Of a stretch of 11,684 nucleotides of DNA, positions 1 through 6,541 are shown piece after piece. Each line of letters opens with the position of its first letter. Position 1 is the stretch's first letter. The notes below the pieces were generated by a model, which saw only the letters and a program-made list of their open reading frames with translations, was not told where the DNA came from and searched no databases. Both the position numbers and the translations under genes were made by a program. Location: positions 1 through 11,684 of the forward strand of contig URJJ01000055.1 in NCBI GenBank assembly GCA_900548185.1. The letters run 5' to 3'. This DNA is from an uncultured Opitutales bacterium. GTDB taxonomy: Bacteria; Verrucomicrobiota; Verrucomicrobiia; Opitutales; Intestinicryptomonadaceae.

Positions 1-36
1 GCTTCGTCGGCAGCGTCAGATGTGTATAAGAGACAG
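1..36 (+). other. Nextera Read-1 transposase adapter (library artefact)
   Basis: Positions 4-36 match the full 33-nt Illumina Nextera Read-1 adapter: the Read-1 primer part (TCGTCGGCAGCGTC) followed by the 19-bp Tn5 mosaic end (AGATGTGTATAAGAGACAG). The same sequence occurs in inverted orientation at the other end of the contig. It is synthetic, so genomic sequence starts at about position 37. Any reading frame that enters it, for example one beginning Met-Cys-Ile-Arg-Asp-Arg at position 20, is spurious. Confidence 0.98.
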
Positions 37-59
37 AATCAAGGGCGGGGGCGGAAATG

Positions 60-767
60 CTAGGCGCGCGGGGCGCCCTCCTCAAGCTTTCCGTCCCTCA
101 TATGGACGATGCGGTCTGCTATGTCGAGAATGCGGTTGTCGTGCGTCACAAGAATTACCGTCACGCCAAGCTCCTTGGACATCTTTTTTATGAGGTCGAC
201 GACTTCCCTTCCGGTTTTTTCGTCGAGGGCCGCCGTTGGCTCGTCGGCGAGGACTATCGCGGGCTTGCGTATGAGGGCACGGGCGATTGCCACGCGCTGC
301 TTCTGCCCCCCCGAGAGGTGGCCCGGGCGCTTTTCGGCCTGGTCGGCTATGCCGACGGTCTCAAGGGCGGCGAGGGCGAGGGCGCGAGACGAGGCCCCGG
401 TGTGGCGGCCGTCAAATGCGAGCGGAAGCTGGACGTTTTGTATGACCCTTATAGATTCGAGCAGATGGTGGCTCTGGAATATGAAGCCTATCTTGCGCCT
501 TATTTTCCTTAGCATTGCGGGGCTTGCGCCAAGGAGCGAGTCGCGGTCTATGCGTATCTGCCCCTGCTGGATTGTGAGCTGCGCCCCTATGAGCTTCAAA
601 AGGGTGGATTTTCCGGAGCCTGAAGGCCCCATTATTATGGCTATCTCCCCGCGGACGAAATCGAGGTTTACGCCGTGCAGAACCTCCTTTACGCCGTCGC
701 CCTCCCTGTATGAGTGGTGGAGGCCGCGTATGGATATTATGGGAGTGTCTGGCTCTTCGGAAATCAT
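60..767 (-). CDS. ABC transporter ATP-binding protein, LolD/MacB/DevA type
   Basis: This is a 235-residue ABC ATPase that would power a membrane exporter or lipoprotein-release complex from the cytoplasmic face. All nucleotide-binding motifs are present: Walker A GPSGSGKST (47-55), Q-loop Gln98, signature LSGGQ (151-155), Walker B IVLADEP (171-177), D-loop ALDE (180-183) and H-loop His209. The length, the LSGGQKQRVAIARAL signature and the HMRDGK ending are typical of the LolD/MacB/DevA branch, which pairs with FtsX-like permeases. I chose the ATG at 767 (MISEEPD...) because it puts Walker A at the usual depth. The frame stays open upstream to 959, but those 64 extra residues resemble no ABC domain and cross AT-tracts. 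No clear Shine-Dalgarno site is visible. The stop is only 23 bp from the adapter junction, so a partner permease, if downstream, is missing and the substrate cannot be inferred. Confidence 0.93.
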   Translation of the reverse strand: MISEEPDTPIISIRGLHHSYREGDGVKEVLHGVNLDFVRGEIAIIMGPSGSGKSTLLKLIGAQLTIQQGQIRIDRDSLLGASPAMLRKIRRKIGFIFQSHHLLESIRVIQNVQLPLAFDGRHTGASSRALALAALETVGIADQAEKRPGHLSGGQKQRVAIARALIRKPAIVLADEPTAALDEKTGREVVDLIKKMSKELGVTVILVTHDNRILDIADRIVHMRDGKLEEGAPRA

Positions 768-891
768 CGGTATTTTCCAATACCAGCAAAACCGGCGCGC
801 CTTTTCAAGAATCAAATGGGATTTCGGGCGGGCCTGCCGCAGAACGGCTGCGAGAGGGCGGCAGTTCGTGCAAATAGCTAAAAAAATCATC

Positions 892-922
892 TTTTCAAAA
901 AAAGCGGTTTTTTCAAAAAAAA
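892..922. repeat. Tandem A/T-tract repeat, 18-bp period
   Basis: TTTTCAAAAAAA occurs at 892-903 and again at 910-922, offset by 18 bp. A further run of seven A lies just before it at 880-886. In the minus-strand frame this reads as a repeated Phe-Phe-Glu-Lys, but that frame is probably not translated here. Clustered alternating A- and T-tracts between divergent genes often bend DNA or bind nucleoid proteins; that role is inference. Confidence 0.55.
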
Positions 923-1119
923 CTGCCACCCGCAAGCGGCCCCGGGCGTCACGACCCATTCAAGTAATTTATAAAAAGCCATTTAAGCCTAAAGGTTAAA
1001 ATGCGCCATCCCCTGCAAAAATATAAAAAAACAGTTGACGCATTCGTGTGAGGAAGTAATTTTTATTTCGTTCGTAAATTTCCGGTATATACAGCCTTGC
1101 CATAAGTTGGGCGCGCATA

Positions 1120-1135
1120 TCCGTAAAAATACGGA
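1120..1135 (+). promoter_or_regulatory. Inverted repeat upstream of the PEP-CTERM gene
   Basis: A perfect 6-bp inverted repeat, TCCGTA-aaaa-TACGGA, lies 96 bp before the chosen start of the PEP-CTERM gene. It has the size of a dimeric regulator's operator or of a small 5'-leader hairpin. There is no T-run after it, so it is not a terminator. Chance occurrence is possible for an arm of this length. Confidence 0.35.
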
Positions 1136-1231
1136 CAAAACACACCCCAATAACCAACGCGATTTTTGCGGATTCATCCTTCCATGCCCCGCAGGTGGAT
1201 GCAAATCCGTCCCTTAACATATTGTGCCATT

Positions 1232-3073
1232 ATGAATAAAAAAATTGGAATGCTGACGGCTTCCGCCATTGCCCTGTACGGTACGGCGCAGGCCGAAACC
1301 GTATACGCCATAAAATCCGGCGACTGGTCAGACGAGACGATATGGGCGACCAAGGTCGTAGACGAAGAAACTCAGGCCGAGACATACGTCCCCTATGGGG
1401 GCATCCCGACGATGGACGACACCGTGATATTCAATTCCGGAGTAGAGGTCAACCTCACTTCCGACGTTGATATCGGCAAGTTCGGCTTCAACTACAATAA
1501 CGCCGAATCTGCTGTGCTCAATATTTCGGGCCCCGCCGGCGCCCTCTACATGAATAACTCTGAGACTTCGGACCTTTATTACGGGTACAAACTCGAAGTA
1601 AACCTCACAGATGGCGCATATATGGAGAGTTCCATGCTAAACTGGGGAAGCGGCGGCTATTACAAATTCAATGTGGACGCCTCAACTTTCTACGGCCAAT
1701 TTGACCAGTTTAATGGTTCTGCAATCGCCGGAAAAGACGGGACGTTCGATAGCGGCGTGTATTTTACAAACGGCTCAGAAGCCTTTGCAGTAAACGCCTG
1801 GGTTCTCGGCAAGCAGCAGGCGGCCAACCACCACCTCACAATGTCCTTTGACGCCTCCACGCTGACGAACCTCGGCAATGGCATTGAAGTCAGCGCAAAG
1901 GGCGAGAACGCAAGCACAAAATTTATAGCACAAAACGGCAGCACCATAAATCATAACGACAAAACCCTCAAGGTTACCGCCACGAACGCCGGCGCAACAT
2001 CGGAAGCTGTTTTTGACAATTCGGTTCTGATGGCGAACGAACTTTGGGTTGAAACAAGCGGCGCAAACTCCGCAGGGGCCATCGCATCCGCCACCCTCAA
2101 AAACATGACGGAGGACCAGCTCCAGCTTTCAAACCGTTTCATAATCCAGGGGAATGCCGCAGGAGCCACGGCCGAAATCAACATCGTAGATTCCAATGTA
2201 AAGAATACAAACGGCCTCACGCTGCGCGCAATAAACGGAGGCAACGCCGTCTTTACAATAGACAATTCAACCGTGGTTCTCGGCTCGAACTACCTTGAGG
2301 CGTCAAACGGCTCTACAAACCTCATAATAAAAAACGGCTCCTACGTGACTTCGCAGGGCATCCGCCTCGCAACCAATAATGTCAACCCCGTAAAGAACTT
2401 CATAACAATCTACGGCGAAGGCTCCAAGCTCGACCTCCGGGCCCAGGGCAGCAATTCCATCGAAATCGGCTCGAATACCGGCGAGAGGACGGAAGGCAAA
2501 TACGTCGGCTTCGTATTCGGCGGATATGAAAACGGCAAATTCGTTGCGGCAGATGCGGGCGCCTTCAAGTGCGGCTGGGAGTTCAAGGCACGCGCCGACA
2601 GCTCCTTCACCTACCTCCTCGGCGCCTCGAACGCCCTCACCGACTTCGACAAGACGCAGGCAATACTCGACGGCAGATACCTCAAGCCGATTGACGGCCA
2701 GATTTACGTCGATTTCACAAACGTAGTCGGCCTCGAAGCCGGTTACTACAAGTTTGCGCTCATGACTTCCGACCAGAGCATAGCAGACGGCGGAATCTGG
2801 AATGAAAATGTCGCAGGCGAAACAATAGTCCACACATTCGACTGGAATAAGACCCTCGGCTGGAATGAGGACACCAAGACCTACGAAAACATAACTGAAA
2901 CCGAAGGCGTGCAGCTCGTTTACGGCGAAGACGGCAAGTGCTACGAAATAAACGACAACACCCTGTACATAAACGTAGTGGTAAGCGCAGTCCCCGAACC
3001 CGCCACATGGGCTGCGATATTCGGCGCGGCGGCCCTCGCCATTGCAGCGCGCAGGCGGCGCGCCCGGGCATAG
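1232..3073 (+). CDS. Secreted PEP-CTERM sorting-domain protein, beta-rich passenger
   Basis: This is a 613-residue exported surface or extracellular protein of unknown specific function. Residues 1-21 are a Sec signal peptide (MNKKIG, hydrophobic core, cleavage after Ala-Gln-Ala). Residues 22-60 carry a GDWSDETIW...DDTVIF motif resembling the start of many PEP-CTERM and autotransporter-like beta-strand-repeat proteins. The long middle is rich in Asn, Thr, Ser, Gly and Ala, with irregular recurring strand-turn units (DNSTV, NGST, LKNMT), suggesting a beta-helix or beta-solenoid. It contains very few Cys. The last 27 residues are a textbook PEP-CTERM tag: VPEP (587-590), a hydrophobic segment of about 15 residues, then RRRRARA. 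In this family the tag is processed by exosortase; no exosortase gene is in the window. I chose the ATG at 1232 because it begins the signal peptide; the frame opens earlier at 1166 with unhelpful residues. No Shine-Dalgarno site is visible. The gene is single, followed by its own terminator, and looks less GC-rich than later genes. Confidence 0.93.
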   Translation: MNKKIGMLTASAIALYGTAQAETVYAIKSGDWSDETIWATKVVDEETQAETYVPYGGIPTMDDTVIFNSGVEVNLTSDVDIGKFGFNYNNAESAVLNISGPAGALYMNNSETSDLYYGYKLEVNLTDGAYMESSMLNWGSGGYYKFNVDASTFYGQFDQFNGSAIAGKDGTFDSGVYFTNGSEAFAVNAWVLGKQQAANHHLTMSFDASTLTNLGNGIEVSAKGENASTKFIAQNGSTINHNDKTLKVTATNAGATSEAVFDNSVLMANELWVETSGANSAGAIASATLKNMTEDQLQLSNRFIIQGNAAGATAEINIVDSNVKNTNGLTLRAINGGNAVFTIDNSTVVLGSNYLEASNGSTNLIIKNGSYVTSQGIRLATNNVNPVKNFITIYGEGSKLDLRAQGSNSIEIGSNTGERTEGKYVGFVFGGYENGKFVAADAGAFKCGWEFKARADSSFTYLLGASNALTDFDKTQAILDGRYLKPIDGQIYVDFTNVVGLEAGYYKFALMTSDQSIADGGIWNENVAGETIVHTFDWNKTLGWNEDTKTYENITETEGVQLVYGEDGKCYEINDNTLYINVVVSAVPEPATWAAIFGAAALAIAARRRRARA

Positions 3074-3105
3074 GAGCCGCACCGTTTCGGCAGACTTTGA
3101 ACTTC

Positions 3106-3133
3106 AAAGCCCCGCAATGCGCGGGGCTTTTTT
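3106..3133 (+). terminator. Intrinsic terminator of the PEP-CTERM gene
   Basis: A perfect 10-bp stem, AAAGCCCCGC (3106-3115) with GCGGGGCTTT (3121-3130), encloses the 5-nt loop AATGC and runs into a T-tract ending at 3133. It starts 32 bp after the stop codon of the PEP-CTERM gene. On the other strand the tract after the stem is short, so the plus direction is favoured. Confidence 0.92.
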
Positions 3134-4040
3134 GTGCTCTAAAGAACATAGCCCCGCAAAACCGCACCTTGCCCCCACGGGCTAAGCCTCTCAAACACTC
3201 CCGCAGCGCCGGAACCGCCCCACGGCGCATCCGCCAGTACAGCCGCCGTAAAAAAACGCGCCCCCTCCCTGCCCTTTTAAATAAACTGCCAAAAACTGCA
3301 ATGCCCGGAAGAAATGGAAATGGCGCCATCCTTAAAACCTCCGCGCAAGGCTTTTTTGCAGGCGGCAACTTTCATTAAAAAATCGGCCTTCTGTAAAAAT
3401 CTCCATAAATCACCTTTTAGATTTGCCCCGCCTGCGCATTACTCCACACATTCTGCCCGCACCACGCACAGCCTTCCCCCTCTCCAAAAAATCCAAAATT
3501 AGACAAGCGCCCAATAACACGCAAACCTCGGGCAAAGCAGAATTATAAGATAAAACCTATGTAGCGGCCCGGCGCCCGGCAAGACAGTCGGATGCAGCCG
3601 CAAAGCCTCCCGAAATCGCCGCCTGCCCATCCTCCCGCCCGAAAATTTTGCAGCCGCATTTTAAAGGGGCTGGCATAGATTAAAAAGCCCCGAAAGAAAC
3701 GAAAAATCAGGCGGCGTTTCGCGGCAGGTTGGGCGGGTTCCTATCCGTGTAAAATTCAATTTCAGAATCCGCTTTCCGTTCCCTCATCTATGGCCAGCCC
3801 CTTTAATGAAGTTAAATGACACAAAACGTTTTTTTACGCAAATTCCCAAACGCTGACGCCGTCCCATGCCGGAAGCCCGCCTTAAAATCCCTTCCAAGTG
3901 CCCGCTTTCTATGCCCGGCGCCTTGCGATGTGCCCCCCGCCCTCCCGCGCAAGGGCCGCGCATGCGGCGCGCAAGCGAAAGGCGCGTAGCTTGCCGGAGG
4001 CTCCCCCGCCCGGAGCATCCGCGCTTCCCGCGCCGGGGCG
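3134..4040. other. Long non-coding intergenic stretch
   Basis: About 0.9 kb between two terminators in which I see no credible gene. The open frames here are Arg/Pro/Ala/Cys-rich and match no family, and the longest simply continue from frames overlapping the PEP-CTERM gene. The main content is the inverted-repeat element at 3661-3806. Smaller items are the palindrome ATGGCGCCAT near 3322-3331 and an imperfect hairpin pairing 3921-3927 with 3948-3954 (CCTTGCG/CGCAAGG). A minus-strand TATAAT (plus positions 3542-3547) has no matching -35. The 3875-3920 segment weakly resembles the right half of the 3661-3806 element (TTAAAATYC, CCGCTTTC, TATG). Decayed genes or an unrecognised small RNA cannot be excluded. 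Confidence 0.6.
3661..3806. repeat. 146-bp element with 20/21-bp terminal inverted repeats (copy A)
   Basis: The left arm at 3661-3680 (TTAAAGGGGCTGGCATAGAT) is the reverse complement of the right arm at 3786-3806, except for one extra base in the right arm. The 105-bp interior has no reading frame of note. Both outer ends are TTAA. I see no clear target-site duplication outside them. The left two thirds align with the sequence following the last gene (11548-11645), including a 29-nt core at 3709-3737 matching 11595-11623 at 23 positions. A dispersed, non-coding element with terminal inverted repeats fits a MITE-like or REP-like family. A structured RNA gene with a long closing stem is the main alternative. 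No transposase is in the window. Confidence 0.7.
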
Positions 4041-4069
4041 AAAAAAGACGGCTCCCGAAAGAGCCGTCT
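4041..4069 (-). terminator. Intrinsic terminator of the nitroreductase gene
   Basis: Read on the minus strand, a perfect 9-bp stem AGACGGCTC/GAGCCGTCT (plus positions 4061-4069 and 4046-4054) with a 6-nt loop is followed by a T-run (the A-run at 4041-4046). It starts 37 bp after the stop codon of the nitroreductase gene, in the right orientation to end its transcript. Confidence 0.93.
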
Positions 4070-4106
4070 GACGAATATGAAGAAACTTCGCAGTAGAAAT
4101 AAAGTG

Positions 4107-4673
4107 TCAGGCGAACGAAACGGCGTTGCCGGTAATCTCAGGCGGCTCGGGATAGGCCCCGGAGCAGTAGCCCAGGGCGGCCCCTCCGTAAACCATATTT
4201 TCCGGCGGGACGCCGAGCGAGGTGAGGACGGGCCTCAGCGCAGGAGACGAGCAAAACGGCACCAGCGCATGTATCCAGCAGCTCGAAATTCCGAGCGAAT
4301 GCGCCGCAAGAAAGATGTTCTGGAGGGCGCACGCGGCGTCGGCCTCGGGAGCCACGATGTCCGGGCCTGTCGGATTTGCGGACACTATAACGAAAGTCGG
4401 GGCGGCGTAGAAAAAGTTGAAGGACGGGTCCACCGCCTCGGAGACATAGAAATCTTCGCCGGAGGCGAGAAACGCCTCTTTTGCCGCAGAAAGGAGCGCC
4501 GAGAGCGACTCCTTTTTCTGGACTACGCAAAAATGGCAGCCCTGGGCGTTCACTCCGCTGGGCGCGCGGCGGGCGCAGTCGAGAATGGCCATGAGGTCGC
4601 GGCTGGGAATCTGGCGGTCCTCAAAAGAGCGCACGCTGCGGCGCGAAAGTATGTTTTTAATGACTTCGTTCAT
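4107..4673 (-). CDS. Nitroreductase-family flavoprotein
   Basis: This is a 188-residue cytoplasmic protein of the FMN-dependent nitroreductase superfamily, whose members use NAD(P)H to reduce nitro compounds, quinones or other electron acceptors. The N-terminus has the FMN phosphate-binding signature, SRRSVRSF (10-17). The APSGVNAQ segment (37-44) matches the family's second flavin-contact loop. The PEADAACALQNIFLAAHSLGISSCW helix and the AALGYC motif near the C-terminus complete the fold. The length is at the short end of the family. The physiological substrate cannot be told from sequence. The ATG at 4673 gives the expected N-terminus right before the RRS motif; there is no Shine-Dalgarno site and the leader just upstream is AT-rich. 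It is transcribed alone, divergent from panD, with its own terminator. Confidence 0.92.
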   Translation of the reverse strand: MNEVIKNILSRRSVRSFEDRQIPSRDLMAILDCARRAPSGVNAQGCHFCVVQKKESLSALLSAAKEAFLASGEDFYVSEAVDPSFNFFYAAPTFVIVSANPTGPDIVAPEADAACALQNIFLAAHSLGISSCWIHALVPFCSSPALRPVLTSLGVPPENMVYGGAALGYCSGAYPEPPEITGNAVSFA

Positions 4674-5001
4674 ATCATATGAAAAATATTCATGCGGCCC
4701 CCGCCGCAGCGCGGCGGCAAATCCGGCCGGATGCGCATGCGCCTTTATATTTTGTAAGACAAGCTGCGGCCGGAAATGTTGCAGTTTTTTTTGCGGGACT
4801 CCGCGCGCGGCCTGATTTTAACAAAAACGCAACAAAGTGGGGTTTAGATACATTCGCCGTTTCCGCCCGGCCCGGCATAGCTTTCGTCCGGCGCGCCCGG
4901 GCGAAAGCTCCGGAAAGGCCGGGATGGCGCCCCTTTTTTATTTGACTATATTTTGAATGGGTGTAGTTGTGTCGGATTTTATTATTAAACAAAGCAAGGA
5001 A
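4674..5001. other. Divergent nitroreductase-panD spacer
   Basis: This 328-bp spacer should hold the promoters of both flanking genes. It contains a 7-bp GC hairpin at 4701-4717 (CCGCCGC-agc-GCGGCGG), which would lie in the nitroreductase leader. Next to it is the 12-bp palindrome ATCCGGCCGGAT at 4721-4732, a possible operator. The long hairpin at 4866-4923 is listed separately. TTGACT at 4942-4947 is a possible -35 for panD, but the hexamer 17 bp later (AGTTGT) is poor, so the promoter is not assigned. In-frame codons extend panD upstream to 4957, but I treat that part as leader. Confidence 0.55.
4866..4923 (+). promoter_or_regulatory. Long hairpin upstream of panD
   Basis: A 58-nt segment folds into a near-continuous stem. 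The outer 7 bp pair CCCGGCC (4866-4872) with GGCCGGG (4917-4923). An inner 3 bp pair 4873-4875 with 4910-4912. The apical 13 bp pair 4879-4891 with 4897-4909, with one G-T wobble and a 5-nt CGCGC loop. A T6 run at 4934-4939 follows 10 nt after the stem, preceded by GGGATGGCGCCCC, which could form a small competing hairpin. This might be a terminator, an attenuator-like panD leader or a repeat-derived palindrome. The structure is seen; the role is inference. Confidence 0.6.
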
Positions 5002-5376
5002 ATGCTCGTTCAGATTCTAAAGTCGAAAATATTGCGCGCAGAAACGACCGACGCGATACTTGATTACGAGGGGTCGCTCGCCATAGACGAGGCTCTGATG
5101 AACAAGGTGGGGCTCATCTACGGCGAAAAAATACTGGTGGGCAACATCACAAACGGCAAGAGGTTTGAAACTTACGCAATCCCCGCACCCGCCGGCTCAA
5201 GGACCATTTCGCTCCGCGGCGCCGCCGCCCACATGGGCAAGAAGGGGGACCTGCTGGTGCTTATGTCGTTCGCGCAGATGACGGAGGAGGAGGCCCGCAA
5301 ATGGGTGCCCCGCACGATAACCCTCGCCGAATGCAACTCCAGGGCCATAAAGGAACAGAACACCCTGCGGGCCTGA
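5002..5376 (+). CDS. panD: Aspartate 1-decarboxylase
   Basis: PanD decarboxylates L-aspartate to beta-alanine, the precursor joined to pantoate in pantothenate and coenzyme A synthesis. It is made as a 124-residue proenzyme that self-cleaves to create a pyruvoyl cofactor. With the ATG at 5002 the cleavage pair Gly24-Ser25 in YEGS falls exactly where it does in the E. coli and B. subtilis enzymes. Lys9 is also retained, as are the TNGKRFETYAI block (about 50-60), with the substrate-binding Arg and proton-donor Tyr, and the GAAAH segment. The residue after Ser25-Leu26-Ala-Ile differs only mildly from the common SCAID. An in-frame ATG at 4957 would add 15 residues lacking in the family, so I reject it. 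AAGGA lies unusually close (1 nt) to the chosen start. The next gene follows after 51 bp, so co-transcription is plausible. Confidence 0.96.
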   Translation: MLVQILKSKILRAETTDAILDYEGSLAIDEALMNKVGLIYGEKILVGNITNGKRFETYAIPAPAGSRTISLRGAAAHMGKKGDLLVLMSFAQMTEEEARKWVPRTITLAECNSRAIKEQNTLRA

Positions 5377-5427
5377 CTCTTACAATTTCGGAACTAAAAG
5401 CCGCAAAATCCAAACAAAAAAAAAGAT

Positions 5428-6510
5428 ATGTCGTACAAACTATTCATTCCAGGCCCCATCGAGGTTTCGGAAAAGACCTACAAGGCAATGACCACCCACC
5501 TGGTCGGACACCGCAGCAAGGACTTCGTCGCCCTCATGGAAAAGATCCAGCCGGACCTTCAGAAGCTGTTCTTCACGAAGGACCCCGTGTATCTGAGCAC
5601 CTCCAGCTCCTGGGGCGTGATGGAAGGCTCCATCCGCAACGTCTGCCGGAAGAAGATTTTAAACTGCGCAAACGGCGCGTTCTCGGACAAGTGGTACGAC
5701 GTATCCAAACGCTGCGGCCTCGAAGCCGAAATGCTCAAGTACGAATGGGGCAAGCCGGTCGACCCCGAGGATGTCCGCAAGGCCCTCTCAACGGGCGAAT
5801 TCGACGCAATAACAATCATACACAACGAGACTTCCACCGGAACGATGAGCGACATCAAGGCCCTCATGGACGTGATACGCGAGTTCCCTGAAGTGATTTC
5901 GATAGTCGACACCGTAAGCTCCTTCTCCGCCCTCCCCATAAAGAAGGACGAGCTGGGCATAGACGTGATGGTGGCCGGCTGCCAGAAGGCCATGGCAATC
6001 CCCCCGGGCCTCGCCTTCCTCACCGTTTCCGAACGCGCCCTGAAGCGCGCCGCCGAAACCCCCGGGCGCGGGTACTACTTCGACTTCCTCGAGTTCCAGA
6101 AGAACTACGAAAAGTCAATGACCCCCTCCACCCCGGTAATCTCCCTCATCTACGCCCTCGAAAGCAAGCTTGAGGACATCTCCTCGGAGGGCCTCGAAAA
6201 CCGCTACGCCCGCCACCGCGAAAACAACAAGATAGTCCGCGACTGGGGGTATGCGCACGGCTTTGAGCTTCTCCCGGAGGAAAAGTACGGGTCGGTTTCG
6301 CTCAACTGCTTCAAAAACACGCTCGAAGTCGACCTCCCGGGCCTCATCGCAGAGCTTAAGAAGCGCTACAACATGATGTTTGACGGCGGCTACGGCGCGC
6401 TCAAGGGCAAGACCTTCCGCATATCAAACATGGGCGACGAAACGCCCGAAACGATGCGCGAGCTGCTCTCGAACATCGATTCCATACTTCCGGATTTCCT
6501 GAAGAAGTAG
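5428..6510 (+). CDS. Class V PLP-dependent aminotransferase (alanine/serine-glyoxylate type)
   Basis: This is a 360-residue cytoplasmic fold-type I PLP enzyme related to alanine-glyoxylate and serine-glyoxylate/pyruvate aminotransferases. It opens with the family's FIPGPIEVS motif, followed by GHRSKDF (27-33). The STSSSWGVMEGSIRN block (58-71) corresponds to the cofactor phosphate-binding region. His132-Asn-Glu-Thr-Ser-Thr-Gly (132-138) and Asp161 in IVDTVSSFSALP would hold the pyridine ring. Lys187 in VAGCQKAMAIPPG is the expected Schiff-base lysine. The C-terminus has the FRISNMGD motif that contacts the substrate carboxylate. Length is normal for the family. The substrate cannot be fixed: amino-group transfer with glyoxylate, pyruvate or phosphohydroxypyruvate is possible. 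It sits 51 bp after panD and 31 bp before the topoisomerase gene. The A-rich leader has no Shine-Dalgarno site. Confidence 0.92.
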   Translation: MSYKLFIPGPIEVSEKTYKAMTTHLVGHRSKDFVALMEKIQPDLQKLFFTKDPVYLSTSSSWGVMEGSIRNVCRKKILNCANGAFSDKWYDVSKRCGLEAEMLKYEWGKPVDPEDVRKALSTGEFDAITIIHNETSTGTMSDIKALMDVIREFPEVISIVDTVSSFSALPIKKDELGIDVMVAGCQKAMAIPPGLAFLTVSERALKRAAETPGRGYYFDFLEFQKNYEKSMTPSTPVISLIYALESKLEDISSEGLENRYARHRENNKIVRDWGYAHGFELLPEEKYGSVSLNCFKNTLEVDLPGLIAELKKRYNMMFDGGYGALKGKTFRISNMGDETPETMRELLSNIDSILPDFLKK

Positions 6511-6541
6511 GAATCCGCCCGGACAAAAGACCACGCGCGAA

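Larger units (their letters stand above)
768..1231. other. Divergent intergenic spacer between ABC ATPase and PEP-CTERM gene
   Basis: This 464-bp spacer separates two divergent genes and must hold both promoters. It is clearly more AT-rich than its surroundings, especially at 870-1080. A TTGACG at 1035-1040 could be a -35 box for the rightward gene, but no good -10 lies at the right distance. On the minus strand, TATAAA (plus positions 968-973) is a possible -10 for the ABC gene. I could not settle either promoter. The stretch also contains an 18-bp-spaced duplicated AT-tract and a small inverted repeat, listed separately. No credible coding sequence is present beyond the unlikely N-terminal extension of the ABC frame. 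Confidence 0.6.

Noticed and set aside
768..959. N-terminal extension of the ABC ATPase by 64 residues
   Set aside because: The extra part crosses AT-tracts, has no domain similarity, and the ABC fold begins normally at the ATG at 767.
2760..3502. Reading frames on both strands around the PEP-CTERM gene end and the following gap
   Set aside because: They are Arg/Pro/Ala/Cys-rich, overlap a well-supported gene or its terminator, and resemble no family; expected from GC-rich third positions.
3134..4040. CRISPR array, tRNA or phage remnant in the large gene-free gap
   Set aside because: No regularly spaced direct repeats, no cloverleaf, and no phage-like coding sequence were seen by eye; only the inverted-repeat element stands out.
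4957..5001. Upstream ATG adding 15 residues to PanD
   Set aside because: The start at 5002 puts the Gly-Ser cleavage site at residues 24-25 as in characterised PanD proteins.
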